Assembly (NCBI RefSeq): GCF_963678635.1 | Contig: NC_087063.1 | Span: 44,620,101 to 44,684,100, forward strand | Source of the DNA: Symsagittifera roscoffensis | Taxonomy: Eukaryota > Xenacoelomorpha > Acoela > Convolutidae | DNA length: 64,000 nt | Direction of reading: 5' to 3' | In this document: in pieces, positions 54,501 to 64,000 of the stretch | Layout: every line of letters begins with the position of its first letter | Numbering within the stretch: the stretch's first letter is position 1 | The notes under the pieces: model-generated | What the model saw: only the letters and a program-made list of their open reading frames with translations | Told to the model about the DNA's origin: nothing | The model's database searches: none | Position numbers and translations under genes: made by a program

Positions 54501-54639
54501 GAAGGTGATAGACTACGACGACGACGATGGCCAGCAGACTCTTCCCTATCGTGGCTCAAACTGCGGTTAGCATTGCTGATAGTAGTGACAACGCCGCCGC
54601 CGTAAAAACGGACCCAACTGATGATGACGATTTGGAAAA

Positions 54640-55155
54640 ATGGATGCCATTTTCGAAGATCGTCAACAGCCAGTATCGTGGTATTGTAACGATTTTCGTC
54701 ATTGCAACGATTTTCTGTCTGAATAATTCGCTAACACTGAAAACGTTGTTTGGGACCATCTGGAAATTGATGATGACTACTCTGAGGATAGTTTTGCTGT
54801 TGAAAATACACAACCATGTCGTTCTCTTCAACGATTAGCCCAACCAATCTTGACACCTCAACAACCTTTAGAGGACGAGGACGTTCCGAGTCCGCAGACA
54901 CCACAAAAACAGAATGGCAAAAAATCCCGATCCGGTTTTTTGGGTTCCGGCTCAGATAATCCAGCATACCTGAGTCGGCTGCGTATGCGAGCTGAAGACA
55001 TCGAAGCGAATCCGGATCCAACAAAATCCGGGATGTGCAAGAAGGGCGCCAAAACCAACAGCATCAGGTGCATCTGGTGCCAAGATTGGATACATCAGAA
55101 ATGCACCCCCTTGATGAGGAAAGAAATCCAAGAGTTGGGAAGACAAAAGAGATAG
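54640..55155 (+). pseudogene. Chimeric ORF: acidic N-terminus fused in frame to LINE ORF1 (A/B junction)
   Basis: ATG 54640 (AAAAATGG context) opens MDAIFEDRQQPVSW; the acidic stretch DDDYSEDSFAVENTQ runs straight into AQPILTPQQPLEDEDVP of LINE ORF1, the 2A-like site DIEANPDP (54997-55020, Gly to Asp) and the zinc cluster (first Cys lost, TKSGMC). The frame is continuous except for one TAA at 54724. Confidence 0.6.
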
Positions 55156-55327
55156 TTTTGAATTTACAAAATGCATTGAAAGCAGAATCAAAAAGAGAAA
55201 AAGAAGACCCAACGAAGACGCAACGAAGACGCAAATAAGTTAAGAAGAGAACGAAGGAAAAACAGAACACAAGAGAAAAGAAGATTGAAAGAGTGCCCCA
55301 CTCAAGACACTTGGATACCCCAAAACA

Positions 55328-56070
55328 CAATCAAGTTCGCCGCCTTGAACCTCCAAGGGATCTCCACCAGAGAACGAAACGGGACCAACTTGAGACGTGT
55401 GATGGAACACGTGAAGAAGAGAAATTGGTAAATTGTCTTAGTTTCAGAAGTCTGAACTGAGAGAGGAGTAATTTGGTTTGAACAAGCTAAAGAACAGACC
55501 CTATTCGTCCACACCCAAAGAAGTGGAAAAATCCTTCGAGGATCAGCCCCCAGAGCATGGATAGAGGAAGGTCAGACAAAGAAATTCGAGGATAGAACCA
55601 CTATGGTCCGGGTACGCGAGTTAGAGCTGGCAGCGGCGTTCCAACCATTGTGGTCAAATGGAAACGGGGGAATTGAATAATTCCGGCACAGTTTGGAGAA
55701 CGAAATTGCGAGAGCACCGAAGGGGACTACGGTTGTCATCGGTGGAGATTACAATTCCCCTGTGGACAGGAACAGCAAACGGAGAGACATTAGTGTAACC
55801 AAGGGAATGAAGACCCCAACGATTGAAACATGAGAGGACTTTCTCGATTTGCGTGGAACTCAGAACCTCCAATGGATTAACTATTTTTACGCGACAACAA
55901 GAAGAGGGACTTGGTTCAACAACAACACTAGAAAGTGGTACGAGCTTGATGGATTTCTTATGAAGAAACAAGAAAGACACCTTAGGGTTGCAGGCTTCAA
56001 AGTGACACAATAACTTGTTCTGTCAGACCACAAACCCGTAAACCTCACACTGAAGACGCAAAGCAGTAAT
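55328..56070 (+). pseudogene. LINE AP-type endonuclease, copy B
   Basis: IKFAALNLQGIST, VVIGGDYNSPVDR (about 55735, His to Pro and Gly to Asp changes in the GDYNSHVG block), TWFNNNTRKWYELDGFL and SDHKPVNLTL. Stops are shared with copies A and C. Confidence 0.72.
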
Positions 56071-56797
56071 GGAGACCTTGGTCAGACAAGAGAACTCCCA
56101 ACGTCATTCTTGAGGAACTAGGAATGAAGAGACAAAAACTAAACTAAGAGAGAAGACTAGAGAAAAGCTAGAGGCCCTAAAGAGCCCCACGCCTTCTTAG
56201 GGAGAAATAGCGGAAATCTTGACGTCGTCTGCCAAAGAGACATGCGAGATCAACAAGTAGAAGTTGGAAAATCCTGGGACGATGGGACACAAACTAGAGC
56301 TAAGAATCCTCCACGACAACGTCAACGGATGTATCAGACGTAGGAACGAAGCACTTGAAAAAAAATCAGATGACATCGGGGACATAAGAAGCGAGTGCCA
56401 AGAAGCAACCAGGAAAGGAAACTTTGGAACGAGGCACACGACTCTTCGGCGAAAAAGGACTGGAGACAGCAAGCCCAACACGGGAACCACCTTGTCTACT
56501 AGAGAGTTCGAAAACACTTCAAAACGTCACCAGGGACAGATAAGAACAGGACAGCTCGTGACAAATGTTCCCAGAATGCCAGACATGACAAGAGATCAGA
56601 GACACATCAAAGTCAAGGAAAAACTGCACGAGGAACCACCTCGAGAAGATACAGTCAAGCTGATGAAGGAAGTGAACGAATCGGCCCTACGCAAAGATGG
56701 GGTCAGAATAAGATACATCCACAATGCTTGCAGCGCAGTCAGGGAGGAAGCTCATCATTGAAATTGTCTCGGTGATGTTCCTTAAACGGTTGGTCGA

Positions 56798-57538
56798 ATG
56801 GGAAACCTTCTGAAAGTTGGCCAGATAAATCTCTTCCAAAAGAAAGGAGACAAACAAGATCCTCACAATTACAGAGGAGTGTGCCACCTGGCGATGGGTA
56901 GCAGAATATTGGCACAAATCATAGCAGTCAGACTGAGGAACTGGGCAGAGGATTTGGAGCCCTTGGACGAGAACCAGAACGGTTTACGAACCGGCCGCTC
57001 TACCGCTGACGCCACACAAGTCTTCATTAGAATTGAAGAAGACCTGCAGGACCTCAGAAAAAGAAGAAACTATCAAGGACTGAAGCACAAACAAATGAGC
57101 GATTCAGAAGCGAGACTCTTAGACCTGACCAAAGCCTACCCGAGAGTAAACAAACCTGCCCTCTGGGAAATACTTCGGAGATACGGAATCAAAGGAACTT
57201 TCCTGGACACCATAGTTGACCTCCATGAATCCACATCCTTTGCCATCAGAAGATGCGAGGAGGACAGCGAAGAGTGGACCCCCGGAAGAGGCTTGAGAGA
57301 GGGATGCTCAACCTCGCCAACCATGTTCAACATTTTTCATCATCAAGTGGTTATACGAAAACAAAAAGCATTGACGACCCAGAAACAAGTGGGCATTAAA
57401 TGGAACTGGAGTGCAGGCAGTGAACCTCCGCGCCCACAACACGCTGAAAAGTACAACGGTGAATCGTCCTACAGACATATTTTATCCTCCCTCTTTGCAG
57501 ATGACACCACAATTCTCGAAGAAACTGGAGAGATTTAA
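56798..57538 (+). pseudogene. LINE reverse transcriptase, copy B (best preserved)
   Basis: A 246-codon open frame with FQKKGDKQDPHNYRGV, ENQNGLRTGRSTADATQVF, LLDLTKAYPRV, REGCSTSPTMFN and LFADDTTI. All core palm motifs are intact; the frame ends at a TAA just after FADD (EETGEI). It has no in-frame stop between the first motif and FADD. Confidence 0.87.
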
Positions 57539-57639
57539 GACGGTGTCGAATGCGTGAAAGAAGACATGAACTAAGAAAAGAACAACGATGGCAAAGAGGG
57601 GATACTGAAAATTGGCCAGGACAAAGCAGGCAACATACG

Positions 57640-58622
57640 TATGCTTGGATGCTGAATCAGTCACAGAAAAGATATCAAGAAGAGGAAAAAAAGAGCAGTA
57701 GGCCTCTGGAACAGGATCAAACCTCAGCTCTGGAAAAGCAGGTTAGTCAAAGTCCAACAAGCGAAAGTGGTATAGGCATGCGTAGTAATCGGCCTCCTTT
57801 TCGATGCGTCGCTCCGCACTAGGCGGGTTAGAGAGATGAAGTCCCTTCAGGCCTGTATAGACCGTTGTTACTGTTTCATCTGGAGCAATAAGAAAGGACC
57901 TCCGCTAATTGAGATGCAGGAGAAGAGGACGAAAATGCTGGAGACTTGCAATGAGCTTCACGTTAAAACCGTTAGGTGAAAGATAGAAAAAAGAGTACTG
58001 GAGAAAATTGGGCATGTATTACGGATGAAGGATGAACACGCAAATTGCGATCCTGTGGTGGTACGCTGATTTAGAGAATCACCCAAAGTGCAAGGGCCGG
58101 AAATGGAAGACCCGCAAATACTGGCGGACGATACTTCATGAGGCAGGGATAGACTGGAAAGAAGCTCACGACATTTCCGCGTAAAGGAATGATTGGAAAG
58201 CGCTGGTACAAAAGAGAATAATTTATCTGGCGGAGCTGGAGAAAGATAGGGGAAAACAAAGAGACCGGACTTGATCTCCCTCGCAACTTTACGAGTCAGA
58301 CTATAAAGCTTCGATGCAAGATATGTGACAAAAGATACAAGTCTGTGGTAGGACTGAAGATACACAACAAACATGCATGAGACAGCGAGAAAAAGCTTTG
58401 AATGCAACTGATGCGGAAGGACCTTCAGCTTCAAGAACACCAGAGTGAACCACGAAAAGACGTGCAAGAACAACAACGCCGGAGAGGAGAACTCAACTTC
58501 TCGACCAGCTCGAGTATACAGACCAAGAAATATACCGTGCCCCATTTGTCAAAGAGTTCTGTCTGCAACGAACAAGACTGTGAGGCTGTGGACGGAAATA
58601 GTTCTGGGCGTATCTCCTGATA
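57640..58622 (+). pseudogene. LINE C-terminal region with C2H2 fingers, copy B
   Basis: KRAVGLWNRIKPQLWKSRL, then MEKIGHVLRMKDEH-like text (about 57990-58040), WKTRKYWRTILHEAGIDW, and the finger CKICDKRYKSVVGLKIHNKH (about 58313-58375), followed by the CNxCGRTFSFKNT finger in another frame and PCPICQRVLSATN. Confidence 0.65.
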
Positions 58623-58761
58623 GAAGGTGATAGACTACGACGACAACGATGGCCAGCAGACTCTTCCCTATCGTGGCTCAAACTGCGGTTAGCATTGCTG
58701 ATAGTAGTGACAACGCCGCCGCCGTAAAAACAGACCAAACTGATGATGACGATTTGGAAAA

Positions 58762-59277
58762 ATGGATGCCATTTTCGAAGATCGTCAACAGCCAGTATCG
58801 TGGGATTGTAACGATTTTCGTCATTGTAACGATTTTCTGTCTGAGTAATTCGCTAACACTGAAAACGTTGTTTGGGACCATCCGGAAATTGACGATGACT
58901 ACTCCGAGGATAGTTTTGCTGTTGAAAATACACAACCATATCGTTCGCTTCAACAACTGGCTCAACCAACCTTGACACCTCAACAACCTTTACAGGACGA
59001 GGACGTTCCGAGTCCGCAGACACCGCAAAAACAGATTGGCAAAAAATCCCGATCCGGTTTTTTGAGTTCCGGCTCAGATAATCCAGCATACCTGAGTCGG
59101 CTGCGTATGCGAGCTGAAGACATCGAAGCGAATCCGGATCCAACAAAATCCGGGATGTGCAAGAAGGGCGCCAAAACCAACAGCATCAGGTGCATCTGGT
59201 GCCAAGATTGGATACACCAAAAATGCACCCCCTTGATGAGGAAAGAAATCCAAGAGTTGGGAAGACAAAAGAGATAG
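58762..59277 (+). pseudogene. Chimeric ORF: acidic N-terminus fused in frame to LINE ORF1 (B/C junction)
   Basis: Same architecture as 54640-55155: ATG 58762, an in-frame TAA at 58846, acidic DDDYSEDSFAVENTQ-type stretch (here with a few changes), AQPTLTPQQPLQDEDVP, DIEANPDP (59119-59142) and the PHD-like cluster with the first Cys lost. Confidence 0.6.
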
Positions 59278-59449
59278 TTTTGAATTTACAAAATGCATTG
59301 AAAGCAGAATCAAAAAGAGAAAAAGAAGACCCAACGAAGACGCAACGAAGACGCAAATAAGTTAAGAAGAGAACGAAGGAAAAACAGAACACAAGAGAAA
59401 AGAAGATTGGAAGAGTGCCCCACTCAAGACACTTGGATACCCCAAAACA

Positions 59450-60160
59450 CAATCAAGTTCGCCGCCTTGAACCTCCAAGGGATCTCCACTAGAGAACGAA
59501 ACGGGACCATCTTGAGACGTGTGATGGAACACGTGAAGAAGAGAAATTAGTAAATTGTCTTTGTTTCAGAAGTCTGAACTGAGAGAGGAGTAATTTGGTT
59601 TGGACAAGCTAAAGGTATTCGTCCACTCCCAAAGAAGTGGAAATATCCTTCGAGGATCAGCCCCCAGAGCATGGATAGAGGAAGGTCAGACAAAGAACTT
59701 CGAGGATAGAACCACTATGGTCCGGGTACGCGAATTAGAGCTGGCAGCGGCGTTCCAACCATTGTGGTCAAATGGAAACGGGGGAATTGAAGAGTTCCGG
59801 CACAGTTTGGAGAACGAAATTGCCAGAGTCCCGAAGGGGACTACGGTTGTCATCGGTGGAATTACAATTCCCATTTGGGCAGGAACAGCAAACGGAGAGA
59901 CATTAGTGTAACCAAGGGAATGAAGACCCCAACGAATGAAACATGAGAGGACTTTCTCGATTTGCGTGGAACTCAGAACCTCCAATGGATTAACTATTCT
60001 TACGCGACAACAAGAACAGGGACTTGGTTTAACAACAACACTAGAAAGTGGTACGAGCTTGACGGATTTCTTATGAAAAAACAAGAAAGTCACCTTAGGG
60101 TTGCAGGCTTCAAAGTGACACAATAACTTGTTCTGTCAGACCACAAACCCGTAAACCTCA
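59450..60160 (+). pseudogene. LINE AP-type endonuclease, copy C
   Basis: IKFAALNLQGIST, then a one-base deletion within the GDYNS block (VVIGGITIP in the running frame, YNSHLGR in the next), TWFNNNTRKWYELDGFL and SDHKPVNLTL. Confidence 0.72.
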
Positions 60161-60929
60161 CACTGAAGACGCAAAGCAATAATGGAGACCTTGGTCAGAC
60201 AAGAGAACTCCCAACTTCATTCTTGAGGAACTAGGAATGAAGAGACAAAAACTAAACTAAGAGAGAAAACTAGAGAAAAGCTAGAGGCCCTAAAGAACCC
60301 CACGCCTTCTTAGGGAGAAATAGCGGAAATCTTGACGTCGTCTGCCAAAGAGGCATGCGAGATCAACGAGTAGAAGTTGGAAAACCCTGGGACGATGGGA
60401 CACAAACTAGAGGTAAGAATCCTCTACGACAACGTCAACGGATGTATCAGACGTAGGAAAGAAGCACTTGAAAAAGAATCAGATGACATCGGGGACATAA
60501 GAAGCGAGTGCCAAGAAGCAACCAGGAAAAGAAACTTCGGAAAGAGGCACACGACTCTTCGGCGGATAGGGACTGGAGACAGCTAGCCCAACACGGGAAC
60601 CATCTTGTCTACTGGAGAGTTCGAAAAACACTTCAGAGCCGTCACCAGGGACAGATAAGAACAGGACAGCTCATGACAAACGTTTCGAGAATGCCAGACA
60701 TGACAGGAGATCAGAGACACTTCAAAGTCTATGAAAAACTGCACGAGGAACCATCTCGAGAAGATACAGTCAAGCGGATGAAGGAAGTGAACGAATCGGC
60801 CCTACGCAAAGATGGGGTCAGAATACGATACATGCACAATGCTTGTAGCGCAGTCAGCGAGGAAGCTCATCATTGAAATTGTCTCGGTGATGTTCCTTAA
60901 ACGGGTGGTGGAATGGGACTACCTTCTGA

Positions 60930-61686
60930 AAGTTGTCCAGATAAACCCCTTCCAAAAGAAAGGAGACAAACAAGATCCTCACAATTACAGAGGAGTGTGC
61001 CTCCTGGCGATGGGTAGCAGAATATTGGCACAAATCATAGCAGTCAGACTGACGAACTGGGCAGAGGATTTGGAGCCCATGGACGAGAACAAGAACGGTT
61101 TACGAACCGGCCGCTCCGCCGCTGATGCCACACAAGTCTTCATTAGAATTGAAGAAGACGTGCAGTACCTCAGAAAAAAAAGAAACCATCAAGGACTGGA
61201 AGCACAAACAACGAACGATCCAGAAGCGAGACTCTTAGACCTGACCAAAGCCTACCCGAGAGTAAACAAACCTGCTCTCTGGGAAATAATTCGGAGATAC
61301 GGAATGAAAGGAGCTTTCCTGGACACCCACAGCCTTCCTGGACATCCACAGCCTTTGTCATCAGGAGACGCGCGGAGGACAGCAATGAGTGGACCCCCAG
61401 AAGAGGCTTGAGAGAGGGATGCTCAACCTCGCCAACCATGTTCAACGTGTACCATCAAGTGGTTATACGAAAACAAAGAACATCGACGACCCAGAATCAA
61501 GTGGGCATAAAGTGGAACTCGATTGCAGGCATTGAAACTCCACACCCACAACACGCTGAAAAGTACAACGGTGAATCGTCCTACAGACATATTTTATCCT
61601 CCCTCTTCGCAGATGACACCACAATTCTCGGAGAAACTGTAGAGATTGAAGACGGTGTCGAATGCGTGAAAGAAGACATGAACTAA
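60930..61686 (+). pseudogene. LINE reverse transcriptase, copy C
   Basis: QKKGDKQDPHNYRGV, ENKNGLRTGRSAADATQVF, LLDLTKAYPRV in frame 60812-61411; then a rearranged stretch (about 61320-61400) in place of the region between DLHES and TPGRGL, a frameshift, and REGCSTSPTMFN with LFADDTTI in frame 61408-61686. Confidence 0.82.
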
Positions 61687-61723
61687 GAAAAGAGCAACGA
61701 TGGCAAATAGGGGATACTGAAAA

Positions 61724-62735
61724 TTGGCCTGGACAAAGCAGGCAACATACTTGGATGCTGAATCAGTCACAGACAAGATATCAAGAACAGGAAAAAAAAA
61801 GAGCAGTAGGCCTCTGGAACAGGATCAAACCTCAGCTCTGGAAAAGCAGACTAACCAAAGTCCAACAAGCGAAAGTGGTATAGGCATGCGTAGTAATCGG
61901 CCTCCTTTTCGATGCGTCACTCCGCACTAGGCGGGTTAGAGAGATGAAGTCCCTTCAGGCCTGTATAGACCGTTGTTACTGTTTCATCTGGAGCAATAAG
62001 AAAGAACCTCGGCTAATTGAGATGCAGGAGAAGAGGACGAAAATGCTGGAGACTTGCAATGAGCTTCACGTTAAAAGCGTTAGGTGAAAGATAGAAAAAA
62101 GAGTACTGGAGAAAATTGGGCATGTATTACGGATGAAGGATGAACACGCAAATTGCGATCCTGTGGTGGTACGCTGATTTAGAGAATCACCCAAAGTGCA
62201 AGGGCAGGAAATGGAAGACCCGCAAATACTGGCGGACGATACTTCACGAGGCAGGGATGGACTGGAAAGAAGCTCACGATTTTGCCGCGTAAAGAAAGGA
62301 TTGGAAAGCGCTGGTACAAAAGAGAATAATTTATCTGGCGGAGCAGGAGAAAGATAGAGGAAACAAAGAGACACGACCTGACCTCCCTCGCAACTTTACG
62401 AGTCAGACTATGAAGCTTCGATGCAAGATATGTGACAAACGATACAAGTCTGTGGTAGGACTGAAGGTACACAACAAACATGCATGAGACAGCGAGAAAA
62501 AGCTTTGAATGCAACTGGTGCGGAAGGACCTTCAGCTTCAAAAACACCAGAGTGAACCACGAAAATACGTGCAAGAACAACAACGCCGGAGAGGAGAACT
62601 CAACTTCTCGACCAGCTCGAGTATACAGACCAAGAAATATACCGTGCCCCATTTGTCAAAGAGTTCTGTCTGCTACGAACAAGGCTGTGAGGCTGTGGAC
62701 GGGAAGAGTTCTGGGCGTATGTCCTGATAGAAGGT
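61724..62735 (+). pseudogene. LINE C-terminal region with C2H2 fingers, copy C
   Basis: Same tail as in A and B. The finger CKICDKRYKSVVGLKVHNKH (about 62416-62478) and the best preserved second finger, FECNWCGRTFSFKNT...NHENTCK (62505-62575), are both readable; PCPICQRVLSATN follows near 62645. Finger-bearing C-termini are an uncommon LINE layout. Confidence 0.68.
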
Positions 62736-62882
62736 GATAGACTACGACGACGACGATGGCCAGCAGACTCTTCCCTACGGTCACAAAAACATCGTGGCTC
62801 AAACTGCGGTTAGCATTGCTGATAGTAGTGACAACGCCGCCGCCGTAAAAACCGACCCAACTGATGATGACAATTTGGAAAA

Positions 62883-63380
62883 ATGGATGCCATTTTCGAA
62901 GATCGTCAACAGCCAGTATCGTGGGATTGTAACAATTTTCCGTCTGAATAATTCGCTAACACTCAAAACGTTGTTTGGGACCATCCGGAAATTGATGATG
63001 ACTACTCTGAGGATAGTTTTGCTGTTGAAAATACACAACCATATCGTTCGCTTCAACAACGGATGGAACAGGTCAATAGCAGCTGGCAAACTCCAGACAC
63101 CGATCTGATTCGGGCAGCAGAAACCAACGACAGTGATATACATAGCGGGGATATCACCGATCAAGAGGCCAATACTTCCGACGAAGATGAGTCATCATTC
63201 TTCAACGATTCGTTTTTCGATAATGAAGCAGTTGAAGAAGAAAATCCATTTCAGTTTTTTTTCAAGACTCTGGTCGAAACATTCGGTGTTACTTGCTCAC
63301 TAACCGACTATCCTTGTTTTCAAAAAGGTTTTCTTTTATTCTGGCTTTCAAATTGCCGTGAGAACCAAATTTTGAAATGA
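62883..63380 (+). CDS. Acidic, low-complexity ORF of unknown identity
   Basis: ATG 62883 in an AAAATGG context opens MDAIFEDRQQPVSW. After a TAA near 62946 the frame goes on through DDDYSEDSFAVENTQ, MEQVNSSWQTPDTD (63063), SGDITDQEANTSDEDESSF and FFDNEAVEEENPFQF, ending at 63378. It is strongly acidic and probably disordered, with a hydrophobic end. Its first third is the part fused to LINE ORF1 at each array junction. It could be a host exon or part of another element. Confidence 0.4.
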
Positions 63381-63780
63381 TTTTTAATTTGTTCAAACGT
63401 TATTTGAAATATCTTTAACAGGTGTGAAAAGTTTTTGTGGACATGACATACGATTTTGAAGAATTCGTTTTTAGAAATTGTTTTAGAAAGTAAGAAATGT
63501 TTTGTTATTTTCTGAACGAATAGTTCCTGAATCACACGTTTTGTTGCATAATTAATTTGAACTTTTTCCAAAACTTATGTGAAAAACACTGCAGTTTGTG
63601 TTTTTTTTATTCCGTATGTAATTGTTTTTGGGGATTAAATAAGAAATATAATTCTATGTAGCCAAAAATACTGTCTGCATCCAAGTACGCGTAAATAGTT
63701 GGTTATAATGAACAACTTTGTTGATTTCTTGACAATTTTATTTGATTTTGTTCGCAAAATTAGGTGCTTACAGGTTTTTT
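63381..63780. other. AT-rich sequence, no gene seen
   Basis: No domain in any frame. Confidence 0.35.
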
Positions 63781-63826
63781 ATTACCCTTGCGTTCAGCAA
63801 GGGTAATGCATTCGGTTACTAGACTT
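63781..63826 (+). mobile_element. Helitron/Helentron-type 3' terminus (hairpin)
   Basis: A perfect 11-bp stem ATTACCCTTGC/GCAAGGGTAAT with loop GTTCA (63781-63807) is followed after 11 bases by CTAG and then ACTTTTT. Hairpin plus CTRR is the classical Helitron end; TACTAG...ACTT also resembles the termini of the left-hand Helentron-like family. The 5' end was not found. Confidence 0.45.
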
Positions 63827-64000
63827 TTTCCGTAAAAAACTTTAGACACAGGACTCGCTCTTTTCATCTGAACTCAACTCCTGATAGCCTTTGTTATCAA
63901 CAGATATACCACTCCAAACTATTTTTTTCTGCATGTTCTCTACGAATTTACCTTCTTATGTTGGTTTTGATTTTACCGACTCGATTTGTTAAGTTTTCAG
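63827..64000. other. Window end, no feature seen
   Basis: No feature recognised. Confidence 0.3.

Larger units (their letters stand above)
50340..54847 (+). mobile_element. LINE copy A (first unit of the head-to-tail array)
   Basis: Order: ORF1 with degenerate 2A (50600) and PHD-like cluster, AP-endonuclease, reverse transcriptase, C-terminal Trp/Arg-rich segment, C2H2 fingers, then the start of an acidic ORF. It is about 430 bases longer than B and C because the endonuclease region has an internal tandem duplication (51333-51763 repeated at 51764-52194). The clade is not assigned. All ORFs contain stops. Confidence 0.85.
54848..58970 (+). mobile_element. LINE copy B (second unit of the array)
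   Basis: 4123 bases, head to tail with A and C, same order of domains. The left junction is CAACCAATCTTGACACC, the right one CTCAACCAACCTTGACACC, both preceded by the acidic ORF start. Confidence 0.88.
58971..63060 (+). mobile_element. LINE copy C (third unit of the array)
   Basis: About 4.1 kb, same domains and order. At its right end no further LINE follows; after CTTCAACAAC (63060) the acidic ORF simply continues. Confidence 0.87.

Noticed and set aside
50340-63060. Alternative genetic code (TGA or TAA read as an amino acid) to explain shared stops in the LINE copies
   Set aside because: Frameshifts also occur, and the host gene and the best reverse transcriptase frame (56798-57538) read normally with standard stops; common descent of a dead copy is simpler.

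Overview
This window is from an AT-rich invertebrate (metazoan) nuclear genome. Support comes from GT-AG introns, a secreted chymotrypsin-fold gene with AATAAA downstream, a tRNA-derived SINE, a BEL/Pao LTR retrotransposon, Helentron-like elements, a decayed Maverick/Polinton and a non-LTR retrotransposon array. I cannot name the species; an arthropod or another ecdysozoan/lophotrochozoan would fit. No rRNA, functional tRNA or CRISPR was seen.

Left part (1-10.4 kb): repeats only. About 0.5-kb elements with the same anatomy recur: a start with TGTTCCGAC, an inverted copy of that (GTCGGAAC) near the end, a short hairpin, and a terminal TTGTT. This is the plan of Helentron-type non-autonomous elements (HINE/DINE-like). 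Four of them alternate with a nearly identical 1-kb spacer, forming a roughly 1.49-kb tandem array (2.76-7.78 kb); two more abut head to tail at 8.84-10.0 kb.

10.4-25.8 kb: one host gene on the + strand, five exons that I assembled by splice phase (10427-10643, 10743-10821, 20114-20312, 24219-24316, 25697-25793; exactly 230 codons with the stop). It is a secreted trypsin-fold protein in which all three catalytic residues are replaced (His to Val, Asp to Ser, Ser to Glu), so it is a serine protease homolog (pseudoenzyme). Its 9.3-kb intron 2 carries a BEL/Pao element (11763 to about 18372) in the same orientation; intron 3 holds SINEs and a 953-bp inverted-repeat transposon nested in one of them; intron 4 holds another Helentron-like copy and a small MITE.

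25.8-29 kb: MITEs (one with a 9-bp target duplication) and another Helentron-like copy.

29-50 kb: a broken Maverick/Polinton. On the - strand are a capsid-type protein, a small hydrophobic protein, an integrase and several unassigned ORFs; on the + strand is a protein-primed family B DNA polymerase. The polymerase block (about 37.3-44.3 kb) is tandemly duplicated with an offset near 7.06 kb, and the two copies have lost different parts of the polymerase. T-rich minisatellites follow each polymerase copy.

43.8-63.1 kb: a non-LTR retrotransposon (LINE): one 5' fragment at the end of the first 7-kb block, then three near-complete copies head to tail with a unit of about 4.12 kb. Its first ORF carries a 2A-like peptide motif (DxExNPGP) followed by a PHD-like Cys/His cluster; an AP-type endonuclease, a reverse transcriptase with FADD, and C2H2 fingers follow. 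Only the truncated copy keeps the canonical 2A. Each array junction fuses, in frame, the start of an acidic ORF (complete at 62883-63380) to the LINE first ORF. Shared stop codons in every copy imply that the array grew by DNA duplication of an already dead element.
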